From NCBI RefSeq assembly GCF_042643265.1, contig NZ_JBHRRZ010000006.1, forward strand, positions 1 through 64,000: 64,000 nt of DNA, written 5' to 3'. The notes below the pieces were generated by a model that saw only the letters and a list, made by a program, of their open reading frames with translations, was not told the DNA's origin and searched no databases. Positions 7,759 to 14,650 of the stretch are shown piece after piece. The DNA is from Virgibacillus_O sediminis. GTDB taxonomy: Bacteria; Bacillota; Bacilli; Bacillales; Amphibacillaceae. Within the stretch, counting starts at the first letter, position 1; each line of letters starts with the position of its first letter. Made by a program: the position numbers and the translations under genes.

Positions 7759-8661
7759 ATGAATAATAAAATGTCCGTGATTGGTGTGCCAATGGATCTG
7801 GGCCAAAGTCGACGTGGAGTGGATATGGGACCTAGTGCTATGAGGTATGCTGGAGCCATAGAGAAGCTTCAAAGTTTAAAAGAGGATATCCATGATTTAG
7901 GAGATATAGCGATAGAGCGACCGGATTCACAGCAGGAACAAGATGATACCAATTTGAAAAACCTACCCCAGGTAATTAAAGCAAATGAGGAACTTGCCAG
8001 CCTTGTTGATGGAGTAATCGAAAAGGGGCGTTTCCCTGTTATATTGGGGGGAGACCACAGTATCGCTATTGGAAGCTTGGCAGGTATTTCCCGGCATTAT
8101 AATGATCTTGGTGTCATTTGGTATGATGCCCATGGGGACTTGAATTCGGGTGAAACCTCTCCTTCCGGTAACATCCATGGTATGCCACTCGCTGTCAGTC
8201 TAGGTATCGGGCATGATAAGTTAATCAATCTGCATGGCGATGGTCCGAAGATAAAGGCCGAGAATATTGTCATTGTCGGCGCACGCTCTCTCGACCCTGG
8301 AGAAAGAGAGCTGATACGTGAACGTGGGATAAAGGTATTTACCATGCATGAAATTGACCGCATGGGAATGCCGAAAGTCATGGAAGAAACCATAAACTAT
8401 TTAAAAGAACGGACGGACGGGATCCATCTAAGTTTAGATTTGGATGGGCTGGACCCTTCTGAGGCACCTGGAGTCGGAACGCCGGTAATTGGAGGAATGA
8501 CTTACAGGGAGAGCCATCTGGCTATGGAGATGCTTGCTGAATCAGGAGTAATTACATCAGCAGAATTTGTGGAAGTAAATCCAATTCTGGATGAGAAAAA
8601 TAAGACAGGAGAAATGGCAGTTGGATTGATGGGTTCGCTGTTCGGTGAAAAATTGAAGTAA
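7759..8661 (+). CDS. rocF: Arginase
   Basis: Hydrolyses arginine to ornithine and urea, the entry step of arginine catabolism; a cytoplasmic binuclear manganese enzyme. Metal and substrate motifs are all present: ILGGDHSIA, WYDAHGDLN, the loop SGNIHGMPLA, SLDLDGLDP and a C-terminal Glu in AEFVEVNP. I chose the ATG at 7759 (300 aa). AAGGAGGG (7745-7752) is correctly spaced for it and too close to the ATG at 7753. The gene is monocistronic, with its own promoter, a possible ARG box upstream and a terminator downstream. In relatives arginase is often found just before sigW, as here. Confidence 0.95.
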   Translation: MNNKMSVIGVPMDLGQSRRGVDMGPSAMRYAGAIEKLQSLKEDIHDLGDIAIERPDSQQEQDDTNLKNLPQVIKANEELASLVDGVIEKGRFPVILGGDHSIAIGSLAGISRHYNDLGVIWYDAHGDLNSGETSPSGNIHGMPLAVSLGIGHDKLINLHGDGPKIKAENIVIVGARSLDPGERELIRERGIKVFTMHEIDRMGMPKVMEETINYLKERTDGIHLSLDLDGLDPSEAPGVGTPVIGGMTYRESHLAMEMLAESGVITSAEFVEVNPILDEKNKTGEMAVGLMGSLFGEKLK

Positions 8662-8685
8662 AATCCAGAGGCAGGCTTAAATTAG

Positions 8686-8727
8686 AAAAGACATTAACAT
8701 TTCCTTTGGAAATTTAATGTCTTTTTT
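8686..8727. terminator. Bidirectional terminator after rocF
   Basis: 12-bp stem AAAAGACATTAA / TTAATGTCTTTT (8686-8697 and 8714-8725) followed by more T. It can serve both rocF (plus) and the convergent small gene at 8769-8918 (minus). Confidence 0.85.
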
Positions 8728-8768
8728 ATGGTTGATTATGTAGAATCTTGGAGGCTATTTTTGATTCA

Positions 8769-8918
8769 TTATGCATAATTTTGATATTCGTTGATTAATT
8801 TGTCCAACTTCGTACTGGACGCTACAACTACTTCTGAAGTAAGGTCATGAGTATCACTTAAAGAAATCATCTCTTTACGGCATTCTTCAATCTTCTCCAG
8901 CAACACAGATTTACTCAC
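8769..8918 (-). CDS. Spo0E-family aspartyl-phosphate phosphatase (small)
   Basis: A 49-residue gene. The GTG start at 8918 lies 8 bases after a perfect AGGAGG on the minus strand. The protein is two short helices with the Spo0E-family pattern: LLEKIEECRKEMISL in the first half, then VVASSTKLDKLINEYQ, which carries the S-x-x-LD-x-LI signature. Spo0E-type phosphatases remove phosphate from Spo0A~P and so delay sporulation; several short paralogues exist in each sporeformer. The exact target here is not known. The gene is monocistronic, read toward rocF, and divergent from sigW. Its presence supports an endospore-forming host. Confidence 0.82.
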   Translation of the reverse strand: MSKSVLLEKIEECRKEMISLSDTHDLTSEVVVASSTKLDKLINEYQNYA

Positions 8919-9000
8919 AAAACTTTCCTCCTATCTAGTATACTATAGTATGGCATTACCCGGACGTTTGCAATCTTAAACATAAAAATCGTCTTGATTA

Positions 9001-9029
9001 TGAAACTTTTTCTTTATCTCGTCCGTTAA
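9001..9029 (+). promoter_or_regulatory. SigW-type autoregulatory ECF promoter
   Basis: TGAAAC (9001-9006), 17-bp spacer and CGTTAA (9024-9029) match the SigW consensus TGAAAC-N16/17-CGTA except for one -10 base. It lies about 30 bases before the sigW start codon, as expected for positive autoregulation. Confidence 0.75.
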
Positions 9030-9061
9030 ATATAATGACCGCATACAGCGGAGGTTCGTAT

Positions 9062-9625
9062 ATGGAACATTTTATTATACAACAAATAAAACAAGCGAAA
9101 AAAGGCGACCAATCGGCCTTTGAAGACGTTATTTCCTTTTATCAGGGGAAGATCTTCCAGCATTGTTACCGGATGCTCGGGAATAGACACGAGGCAGAAG
9201 ACCTGGCACAGGAAACGTTTATCCGGGCATACGTCAATATAGAATCCTTTGATACCAGCCGGAAATTTTCCACCTGGCTATATCGTATTGCCACAAATTT
9301 ATCCATTGATAGAATTCGCAAGAAAAAACCGGATTATTACTTGGATGCGGAAATAAAGGGGACGGAAGGGCTTGATATGTATTCCCAGCTTGCTGCCAAT
9401 GGCCGCTCCCTAGTGGAGGAAGTGGAGAGCTTGGAGTTGAACGACCATATTCAAAGGGAGATATCAGGACTTCCACCAAAATACCGGGGGATCATCATTC
9501 TGAGATACCTGGAGGAATTTTCGCTTCAGGAGATCAGTGATATTCTGAATATCCCCCTTGGGACGGTAAAAACACGTCTCCATCGAGGCCGAGAGGCATT
9601 GCGGAAAAGACTGCGCCATGTGTAA
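9062..9625 (+). CDS. sigW: RNA polymerase sigma factor SigW (ECF)
   Basis: An extracytoplasmic-function sigma factor that directs RNA polymerase to envelope-stress and antimicrobial-peptide resistance genes. From the ATG at 9062 (GGAGG upstream) it is 187 residues, the same length as Bacillus subtilis SigW. Region 2 shows CYRMLGNRHEAEDLAQETFIRA and the -10 recognition helix FSTWLYRIATNLSIDRIRKKK. Region 4 shows LPPKYRGIIILRYLEEFSLQEISDILNIP followed by GTVKTRLHRGREALRK. An upstream in-frame extension to 9035 lacks support. It is followed 12 bases later by its anti-sigma factor, the standard two-gene arrangement. Confidence 0.95.
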   Translation: MEHFIIQQIKQAKKGDQSAFEDVISFYQGKIFQHCYRMLGNRHEAEDLAQETFIRAYVNIESFDTSRKFSTWLYRIATNLSIDRIRKKKPDYYLDAEIKGTEGLDMYSQLAANGRSLVEEVESLELNDHIQREISGLPPKYRGIIILRYLEEFSLQEISDILNIPLGTVKTRLHRGREALRKRLRHV

Positions 9626-9637
9626 AGGAGTGTGATT

Positions 9638-10273
9638 ATGGTGAAATGTAAAGGTGAGGCTGTAAAGCTGATGCATATATATTTAGATGGTGATATCACC
9701 AAAGAAGAAGAGACAGCATTACGTTCCCATTTAGAAGAATGTAAGGCATGCCAAGAACATTTCCACGAGCTTAAGAGGACAGTCACACTGCTTAGCAGTA
9801 CAGAGAGCATTCAAGTACCGGAGGGATTTTCACGAAAGGTGATGGATCGACTTCCTGAAGAAAAGAGGGGGGTCAGATACAGCCGCTGGTTTAAGGGCCA
9901 TCCTTTCGTAACAGCTGCTGCCATCTTCTTCTTGTTCATGGCGGCAAGCCTCTTTTCTTCTTGGAACCAGGATACCGAATTGGTGGTTTCAAAAGAGGAG
10001 GACTTAGCCATTCAAGGAAGTACGGTGATTGTTCCTGAAGGGGTAACCGTACAGGGAGACCTGCTTGTTAAAAATGGCAACCTGATTATCGAAGGGACAG
10101 TTGATGGAGATGTCACGCTAATTAATGGAAAGGTCATTAATGAACCGATTGAAGGAGAGGGCTTGATGGCTTCTGCGGGAGAAGTGAATGGTGAGCTGGA
10201 AACGATTGACCAGACATTCGAGTGGCTGTGGTACAGAGTAAAGGCATTTTTAGCAGGTTTGTTTACCTTTTAA
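9638..10273 (+). CDS. rsiW: Anti-sigma-W factor RsiW
   Basis: A membrane-anchored anti-sigma factor that holds SigW until envelope stress triggers its proteolysis (PrsW, then RasP, then Clp, in B. subtilis). The cytoplasmic N-terminus carries the zinc anti-sigma motif H-x3-C-x2-C (His31, Cys35, Cys38). A single membrane helix follows at about 89-110 (HPFVTAAAIFFLFMAASLF). The extracellular part contains short repeats of the type VxGDLxVKNGNLIIEGTVDGDV, as in the B. subtilis protein. Start ATG 9638 follows AAGGAG; a GTG at 9632 is possible but its spacing is poor. Length 211 aa. Confidence 0.93.
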   Translation: MVKCKGEAVKLMHIYLDGDITKEEETALRSHLEECKACQEHFHELKRTVTLLSSTESIQVPEGFSRKVMDRLPEEKRGVRYSRWFKGHPFVTAAAIFFLFMAASLFSSWNQDTELVVSKEEDLAIQGSTVIVPEGVTVQGDLLVKNGNLIIEGTVDGDVTLINGKVINEPIEGEGLMASAGEVNGELETIDQTFEWLWYRVKAFLAGLFTF

Positions 10274-10286
10274 GTAATAGTGGAAG

Positions 10287-10316
10287 AAGGATAAAGTGAA
10301 TGCTTTGTCCTTTTTC
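10287..10316 (+). terminator. Terminator after rsiW
   Basis: Stem AAGGATAAAG / CTTTGTCCTT (one G-T pair) at 10287-10296 and 10303-10312, followed by T-rich sequence. It separates sigW-rsiW from the cdaA operon. Confidence 0.75.
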
Positions 10317-10601
10317 TTTTTATATGGGTGGATGTATCTAGCTTTTATTCCATCCTGCAAATTAAATTCAACCTGAAGATTGATTGAAAACAGGCTATGT
10401 GCGTAGGAAAATACTCAGCTGCGAGCCAAGCGCTTTAAGCACCATGCAGATTTAAAAAGGATGTTCGGGACATGTTTGATTTGGAAGGTGTTTAAATAAA
10501 AATTATGTTATAATGAGCACGTTACATATAATAGTAAATGAGGGATAAACAGCCTCCCGTAACAGGCTGGGATTAGTATTAAAAGTAGAGGGTGTGTAAT
10601 C
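10317..10601 (+). promoter_or_regulatory. Intergenic region with the cdaA-operon promoter
   Basis: About 285 bases with no gene I can support. An extended -10 element TGTTATAAT (10506-10514) is the only clear promoter element; no good -35 box lies at 16-18 bp. The ribosome binding site region AGAGGGTG precedes the cdaA start. Confidence 0.5.
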
Positions 10602-11420
10602 ATGCTTGATGGGGGATTCAGTTTTATAGAACTGCTAAGAATAGGCGTAGATATTGCTCTCGTCTGGTATGTATTATATAAATTGATTATGCTGATACGC
10701 GGCACCAAAGCTATTCAGCTGTTGAAAGGGATAGCGGTTGTACTGGCTGTTTGGCTGATTAGTATATTATTTGACTTGCAGACAGTCCAGTGGATTACAA
10801 ATCAGGCTATCTTATGGGGTTTTCTTTCCATAATTATCCTGTTTCAGCCTGAATTGCGAAGGGCACTGGAGCAGATTGGCAGAGGAAATCTCTTTTCCCG
10901 AAATGCCAGATCGGAAGAAGAAGTAATTGAAAATAATATAGAAGCAATTATCCAATCAGCTAAGTATATGGCGAAAAGGAGAATAGGAGCCCTAATCTCC
11001 ATCGAGCGTGAAACAGGGGTAGGTGAATATGCGGAGACAGGTATTCCGATTAATGGAAAACTCTCCCACCAGCTGCTCACAAATATCTTCACCCCTAATA
11101 CCCCCCTCCACGATGGAGCAGTGATCATTAAAAAGAATGAAATAGCCGCCGCCGCATGCTATCTGCCTCTGTCGGAAAGCCCCTTCATTTCCAAAGAATT
11201 AGGGACCAGACACCGAGCAGCTATGGGAATCAGTGAAGTGACTGATGCACTGACTATTGTAGTATCAGAGGAAACGGGAGATATTTCGTGTACGAAAAAC
11301 GGAGAATTATTCAGAGACTTAAATGAGGACAGACTCCGTGAGATACTTTTCAATAATCTGTCCCTGCAGCATGCCCCTGAAAGGAAGCCAAAGAAGCGTA
11401 GGGGGGATTCGAATGGATAG
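10602..11420 (+). CDS. cdaA: Diadenylate cyclase CdaA
   Basis: Makes cyclic di-AMP from two ATP; the messenger controls potassium and osmolyte uptake and cell-wall homeostasis. The 272-residue protein has three N-terminal membrane helices (about 8-30, 42-58 and 66-82). The cytoplasmic DAC domain carries the catalytic DGA (171-173) and RHR (203-205) motifs. The order cdaA-cdaR-glmM is conserved across Firmicutes and reflects physical contact of CdaA with CdaR and GlmM. The C-terminal tail is basic (KKRRG). The gene overlaps cdaR by 8 bases. Confidence 0.96.
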   Translation: MLDGGFSFIELLRIGVDIALVWYVLYKLIMLIRGTKAIQLLKGIAVVLAVWLISILFDLQTVQWITNQAILWGFLSIIILFQPELRRALEQIGRGNLFSRNARSEEEVIENNIEAIIQSAKYMAKRRIGALISIERETGVGEYAETGIPINGKLSHQLLTNIFTPNTPLHDGAVIIKKNEIAAAACYLPLSESPFISKELGTRHRAAMGISEVTDALTIVVSEETGDISCTKNGELFRDLNEDRLREILFNNLSLQHAPERKPKKRRGDSNG

Positions 11421-12642
11421 CTGGTTCAAAAGCAAGTGGTTTATAAGAGTATTATCATTGGCATTCGCGGTACTTCTTTACGTGTTCGTCAATGTGGAAG
11501 TGAATACTACTTCTTCAGATTCAACGATCCCAGGAAGGGCAACAGAGGTAGAGACATTGGAGGAAGTGCCGTTGGAAGTTCGCATAGACCAGGAACAATA
11601 TGTGGTCAGCGGGGTTCCGGAACATGTGACAGTGTCTTTGGAGGGTACTTCCGCCATACTGGCGCCTACTTTAATTCAGCAGAATTTTGATGTGTTTGTC
11701 GACCTGCACGGGCTGGAGGAAGGTAAGCATACAGTAGAAGTGCAACATGAAAACTTATCCAACCAGCTTACCGCTTACATCGAGCCGAAGACAATTGAAG
11801 TAACCATAGAGAAAAGGGCAACCGAGGAATTTGAAGTGGGAGCGGAATTCCTGAATACGGATGAACTGCCTGATGGTCATGAACTTGGTGAATACAGTAT
11901 AGAACCAGAAACAGTGACGATTACAAGTTCCCAAAGTATAATAGATGAAATAGCGATTGTGAACGTGTATGTTAATCTGTCGGGAGTGGAAGAATCCATT
12001 AATAGCAGGGAACTCCCGGTGAATGTCTACGATACTCAAGGCAATGAATTGAATGTGCGTGTTGAACCGGAGAATGTAGAATTTTCCGCGGAACTCGATA
12101 ATCCCAGTAAGACAGTCCCCCTCACGGTAGCCACTACTGGCGAGGTGCCGGAGGGCTATGAAATAACAGACATATCTGCTAATGTGGAGGAAATAGAAGT
12201 CTTTGCAACTTCTGAGGTACTCGAAGATATTGAAGAAATTTCTACGGAAGAGATAGATCTTACAGGTATTACGGAATCGACAACAACAGAGGCCTCCCTT
12301 AAACTGCCGGATGGAGCTACTGCCCCGGAAATGGAGACCGTCGAGGTGGATATAGAAGTGGAACAGACTGAAACCATTGAAGATGTATCCTTTGAAACCC
12401 AAGGATTGGAGGATGGGCGGGACTTTCAATTTATAGAACCCGACACCGGCCGAATGGATTTAATGGTCACTGGCAGCCAGCCGGGGATTGGGGAGCTGAG
12501 TGTAGAGGACTTCCTTCTGACAATTGATCTAAGCGGAATGTCCACTGGTGAACATATAGTCCCTGTTACGATCCAAGGTCCGGAAGCGGATGATGTTAAG
12601 GTTACTGGTGAATATGAGGAAATCACCGTCGCAATAAATTAA
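11413..12642 (+). CDS. cdaR: CdaA regulatory protein CdaR (YbbR repeats)
   Basis: A membrane-anchored extracytoplasmic regulator of CdaA. The correct start is the ATG at 11413, inside the end of cdaA. It yields 409 residues beginning MDSWFKSKWFIRVLSL, a short basic segment then one membrane helix (about 9-27). The rest is extracellular, acidic, and built of repeated YbbR domains; the LTVATTGEVPEGYEI and VTIQGPEADDVKV segments are typical repeat strands. It is somewhat shorter than the B. subtilis protein (about 480 aa), so it probably carries one repeat fewer or shorter linkers. A longer open frame from 11323 is only readthrough of the cdaA region. Confidence 0.93.
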   Translation: MDSWFKSKWFIRVLSLAFAVLLYVFVNVEVNTTSSDSTIPGRATEVETLEEVPLEVRIDQEQYVVSGVPEHVTVSLEGTSAILAPTLIQQNFDVFVDLHGLEEGKHTVEVQHENLSNQLTAYIEPKTIEVTIEKRATEEFEVGAEFLNTDELPDGHELGEYSIEPETVTITSSQSIIDEIAIVNVYVNLSGVEESINSRELPVNVYDTQGNELNVRVEPENVEFSAELDNPSKTVPLTVATTGEVPEGYEITDISANVEEIEVFATSEVLEDIEEISTEEIDLTGITESTTTEASLKLPDGATAPEMETVEVDIEVEQTETIEDVSFETQGLEDGRDFQFIEPDTGRMDLMVTGSQPGIGELSVEDFLLTIDLSGMSTGEHIVPVTIQGPEADDVKVTGEYEEITVAIN

Positions 12643-12713
12643 ACTTGATGGAACTAACACTTAATCATTTCAATTGAAAAGCCAGGTTGATTCGCAAGTA
12701 AAGGAGAGGTAGC

Positions 12714-14060
12714 ATGGGAAAATATTTTGGAACGGATGGCGTAAGAGGGATAGCGAATAAGGAGCTCACCCCCGAAATGGCGTTCAAGTTGGGACGCTTC
12801 GGCGGCTATATACTGACAAAGGAAACAAAAAAGCCGCGGATTCTTATTGGAAGAGATACCAGGGTCTCCGGCCCGATGTTGGAGAGTGCACTGGTCGCAG
12901 GGCTTCTCTCCATCGGAGCGGAAGTAATGCGCCTTGGCGTCATCTCTACTCCTGGTGTTGCTTATCTGACGAAAGTGACAAGCTCACAGGCTGGGGTAAT
13001 GATTTCCGCATCCCATAACCCTGTAGAGGATAATGGGATTAAATTTTTTGGCCCGGACGGTTTTAAACTATCAGATGCGCAGGAAAATGAAATAGAAAGC
13101 TTGTTAGACGGGGAGGATGATCTGCCTCGGCCGGCAGGAGAAGATATAGGAGTCATCAATGATTACTTTGAGGGCGGCCAGAAGTATCTCTCTTTTCTTA
13201 AAGATACTATTGATAATGATTTCGAAGGCATGCAGATTGCCCTCGACTGTGCCCATGGCGCCACTTCAGGCTTGGCCACCCATTTGTTTGCCGACTTGGA
13301 AGCAGATGTCTTTACAGTCGGCTCTTCCCCAGATGGCTTGAATATCAATGATGGGGTCGGTTCTACTCATCCAGAGACATTACAGGCCTTTGTAAAAGAA
13401 AAAGGAGCGGATGTGGGCCTTGCCTTTGATGGGGATGGGGACCGCCTGATTGCTATCGATGAAAAAGGTAATATTGTTGATGGGGACCAAATCATGTTCA
13501 TATGTGCCAAACATATGAATTCCAAGGGAATGCTTAAGGATCATACGGTTGTGTCGACAGTAATGAGTAATATTGGTTTTTATAAGGCATTAGAGGAGCA
13601 TGGCATGCGGAGCGATAAAACAGCGGTTGGTGACCGCTATGTCATGGAGGAAATGCGTAAGGGCGGCTATAACCTAGGTGGAGAGCAGTCCGGGCATATT
13701 ATCTTCCTGGATTGTATTACCACTGGTGATGGTATGTTGTCTGCACTCCAGCTGGTGAATGTCATGAAAGAAACTGGTAAGCCGTTGTCGGAGCTTGCAG
13801 GTGAAATGAGCATCTATCCACAAGTCCTGAAGAATGTTAAAGTGATTGATAAGCAAGAAGCACTTTCAAATACCCAGATTCAAGAGGAGATTGAAGCTGT
13901 TGAGAATGAACTCGGCGACCAAGGCAGGGTGCTTGTCCGCCCTTCTGGCACGGAGCCGCTCGTTAGGGTAATGGTGGAAGCACCTACAAAAGAAGAATGT
14001 GAGAAGTATGCTGAGCAGGTAGCTGAAGTTATTGACCGCCTCCTGGGTGTAAAGGAATAA
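12714..14060 (+). CDS. glmM: Phosphoglucosamine mutase
   Basis: Interconverts glucosamine-6-phosphate and glucosamine-1-phosphate for UDP-GlcNAc, peptidoglycan and teichoic acid synthesis. The 448-residue alpha-D-phosphohexomutase shows the phosphoserine loop ISASHNP with Ser100, the metal loop DGDGDR, the sugar loop GGEQSGH and the phosphate loop RPSGTEPLVRV. The start ATG follows AGGAGAGG. It is the last gene of the cdaA-cdaR-glmM operon and is followed by a strong terminator. GlmM also binds and restrains CdaA in relatives. Confidence 0.97.
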   Translation: MGKYFGTDGVRGIANKELTPEMAFKLGRFGGYILTKETKKPRILIGRDTRVSGPMLESALVAGLLSIGAEVMRLGVISTPGVAYLTKVTSSQAGVMISASHNPVEDNGIKFFGPDGFKLSDAQENEIESLLDGEDDLPRPAGEDIGVINDYFEGGQKYLSFLKDTIDNDFEGMQIALDCAHGATSGLATHLFADLEADVFTVGSSPDGLNINDGVGSTHPETLQAFVKEKGADVGLAFDGDGDRLIAIDEKGNIVDGDQIMFICAKHMNSKGMLKDHTVVSTVMSNIGFYKALEEHGMRSDKTAVGDRYVMEEMRKGGYNLGGEQSGHIIFLDCITTGDGMLSALQLVNVMKETGKPLSELAGEMSIYPQVLKNVKVIDKQEALSNTQIQEEIEAVENELGDQGRVLVRPSGTEPLVRVMVEAPTKEECEKYAEQVAEVIDRLLGVKE

Positions 14061-14069
14061 TTTTCCATC

Positions 14070-14098
14070 ATACCGTTTTCCTTTAGGGAAAACGGTAT
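14070..14098 (+). terminator. Terminator of the cdaA-cdaR-glmM operon
   Basis: 12-bp stem ATACCGTTTTCC / GGAAAACGGTAT (14070-14081 and 14087-14098), followed by a short T-rich run. Confidence 0.85.
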
Positions 14099-14255
14099 TT
14101 CTCTGTTATGAAATTGCAAAATAGGGCATTGTTAAGACCTTGCTTCGTTAGCTCGGCTATGTCTCAGGGGCCTAAGCCAGCGAAGAAATTCTTGTCAGGG
14201 GAACGGCTTTTTTCGTTTCTGCATAGGTTATGTATACCAGCCCTGTGAAAAAGTA

Positions 14256-14285
14256 TTGACCAACTTGAACACTATCAAGTAAAAT
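14256..14285 (+). promoter_or_regulatory. Promoter of glmS
   Basis: TTGACC (14256-14261), 18-bp spacer and TAAAAT (14280-14285). It lies upstream of the glmS ribozyme, so the whole ribozyme is in the leader RNA. Between the glmM terminator and this promoter (14099-14255) I see only an imperfect hairpin at 14142-14182. Confidence 0.65.
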
Positions 14286-14384
14286 GAAGTGAGCTCTTGA
14301 CCCAAGTTTAATCTATTGTAATTTGAGGTAAACTTAGAGGGCTGGCATTTTTATTTAAAGGCAGAAAGGAGCATTGTGTCTTAT

Positions 14385-14560
14385 CGGTTTTAAAAAGCGC
14401 CAGGACTATTTCCTGATCGGTAAAAGGAAATAGTTGACGAGGTGGAGGCTAATCGAGTTTTCGGCGGATTCCTCCCGGTTGGGCATCTCAACCGATATGC
14501 TTTTTCCTTAAAACAATAAGGTGACTTATTGGCCAAGAGGGAAAGCAAGGTGCTAACTAA
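14385..14560 (+). promoter_or_regulatory. glmS ribozyme (glucosamine-6-phosphate-activated self-cleaving riboswitch)
   Basis: Conserved blocks of the class are visible: AAAAAGCGCCAGGAC at the cleavage site, TTGACGAGG-n-GGAGGCTAATCGA, TTTTCGGCGGAT-n-CCTCCCGG, and the 3' pairing element with GGGAAAGCAAGGTGC. By comparison with known members, cleavage should fall between A14396 and G14397. Glucosamine-6-phosphate, the product of GlmS, acts as coenzyme. Cleavage exposes the mRNA to RNase J, giving feedback control of the downstream gene. Confidence 0.96.
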
Positions 14561-14583
14561 TTAAACAATTTTTTAATACGGGA

Positions 14584-14629
14584 AAGGGGCAATAGAACGC
14601 CCCTGGTAATATTGCGTTTGTTGCCCCTT
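14584..14629 (+). promoter_or_regulatory. Stable hairpin between the glmS ribozyme and the ribosome binding site
   Basis: Outer stem AAGGGGCAA / TTGCCCCTT (14584-14592 and 14621-14629) with an inner stem AACGC/GCGTT (14596-14600 and 14614-14618). It ends six bases before the AAGGAGG ribosome binding site (14635-14641). It lacks a T-run, so it is not a classical terminator; it may block 5' decay or tune translation. Confidence 0.55.
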
Positions 14630-14650
14630 GTGCGAAGGAGGAACAACAAT

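Noticed and set aside
11755..12429. 224-codon open frame on the minus strand
   Set aside because: Lies wholly antisense to cdaR, has no ribosome binding site and no recognisable domain.
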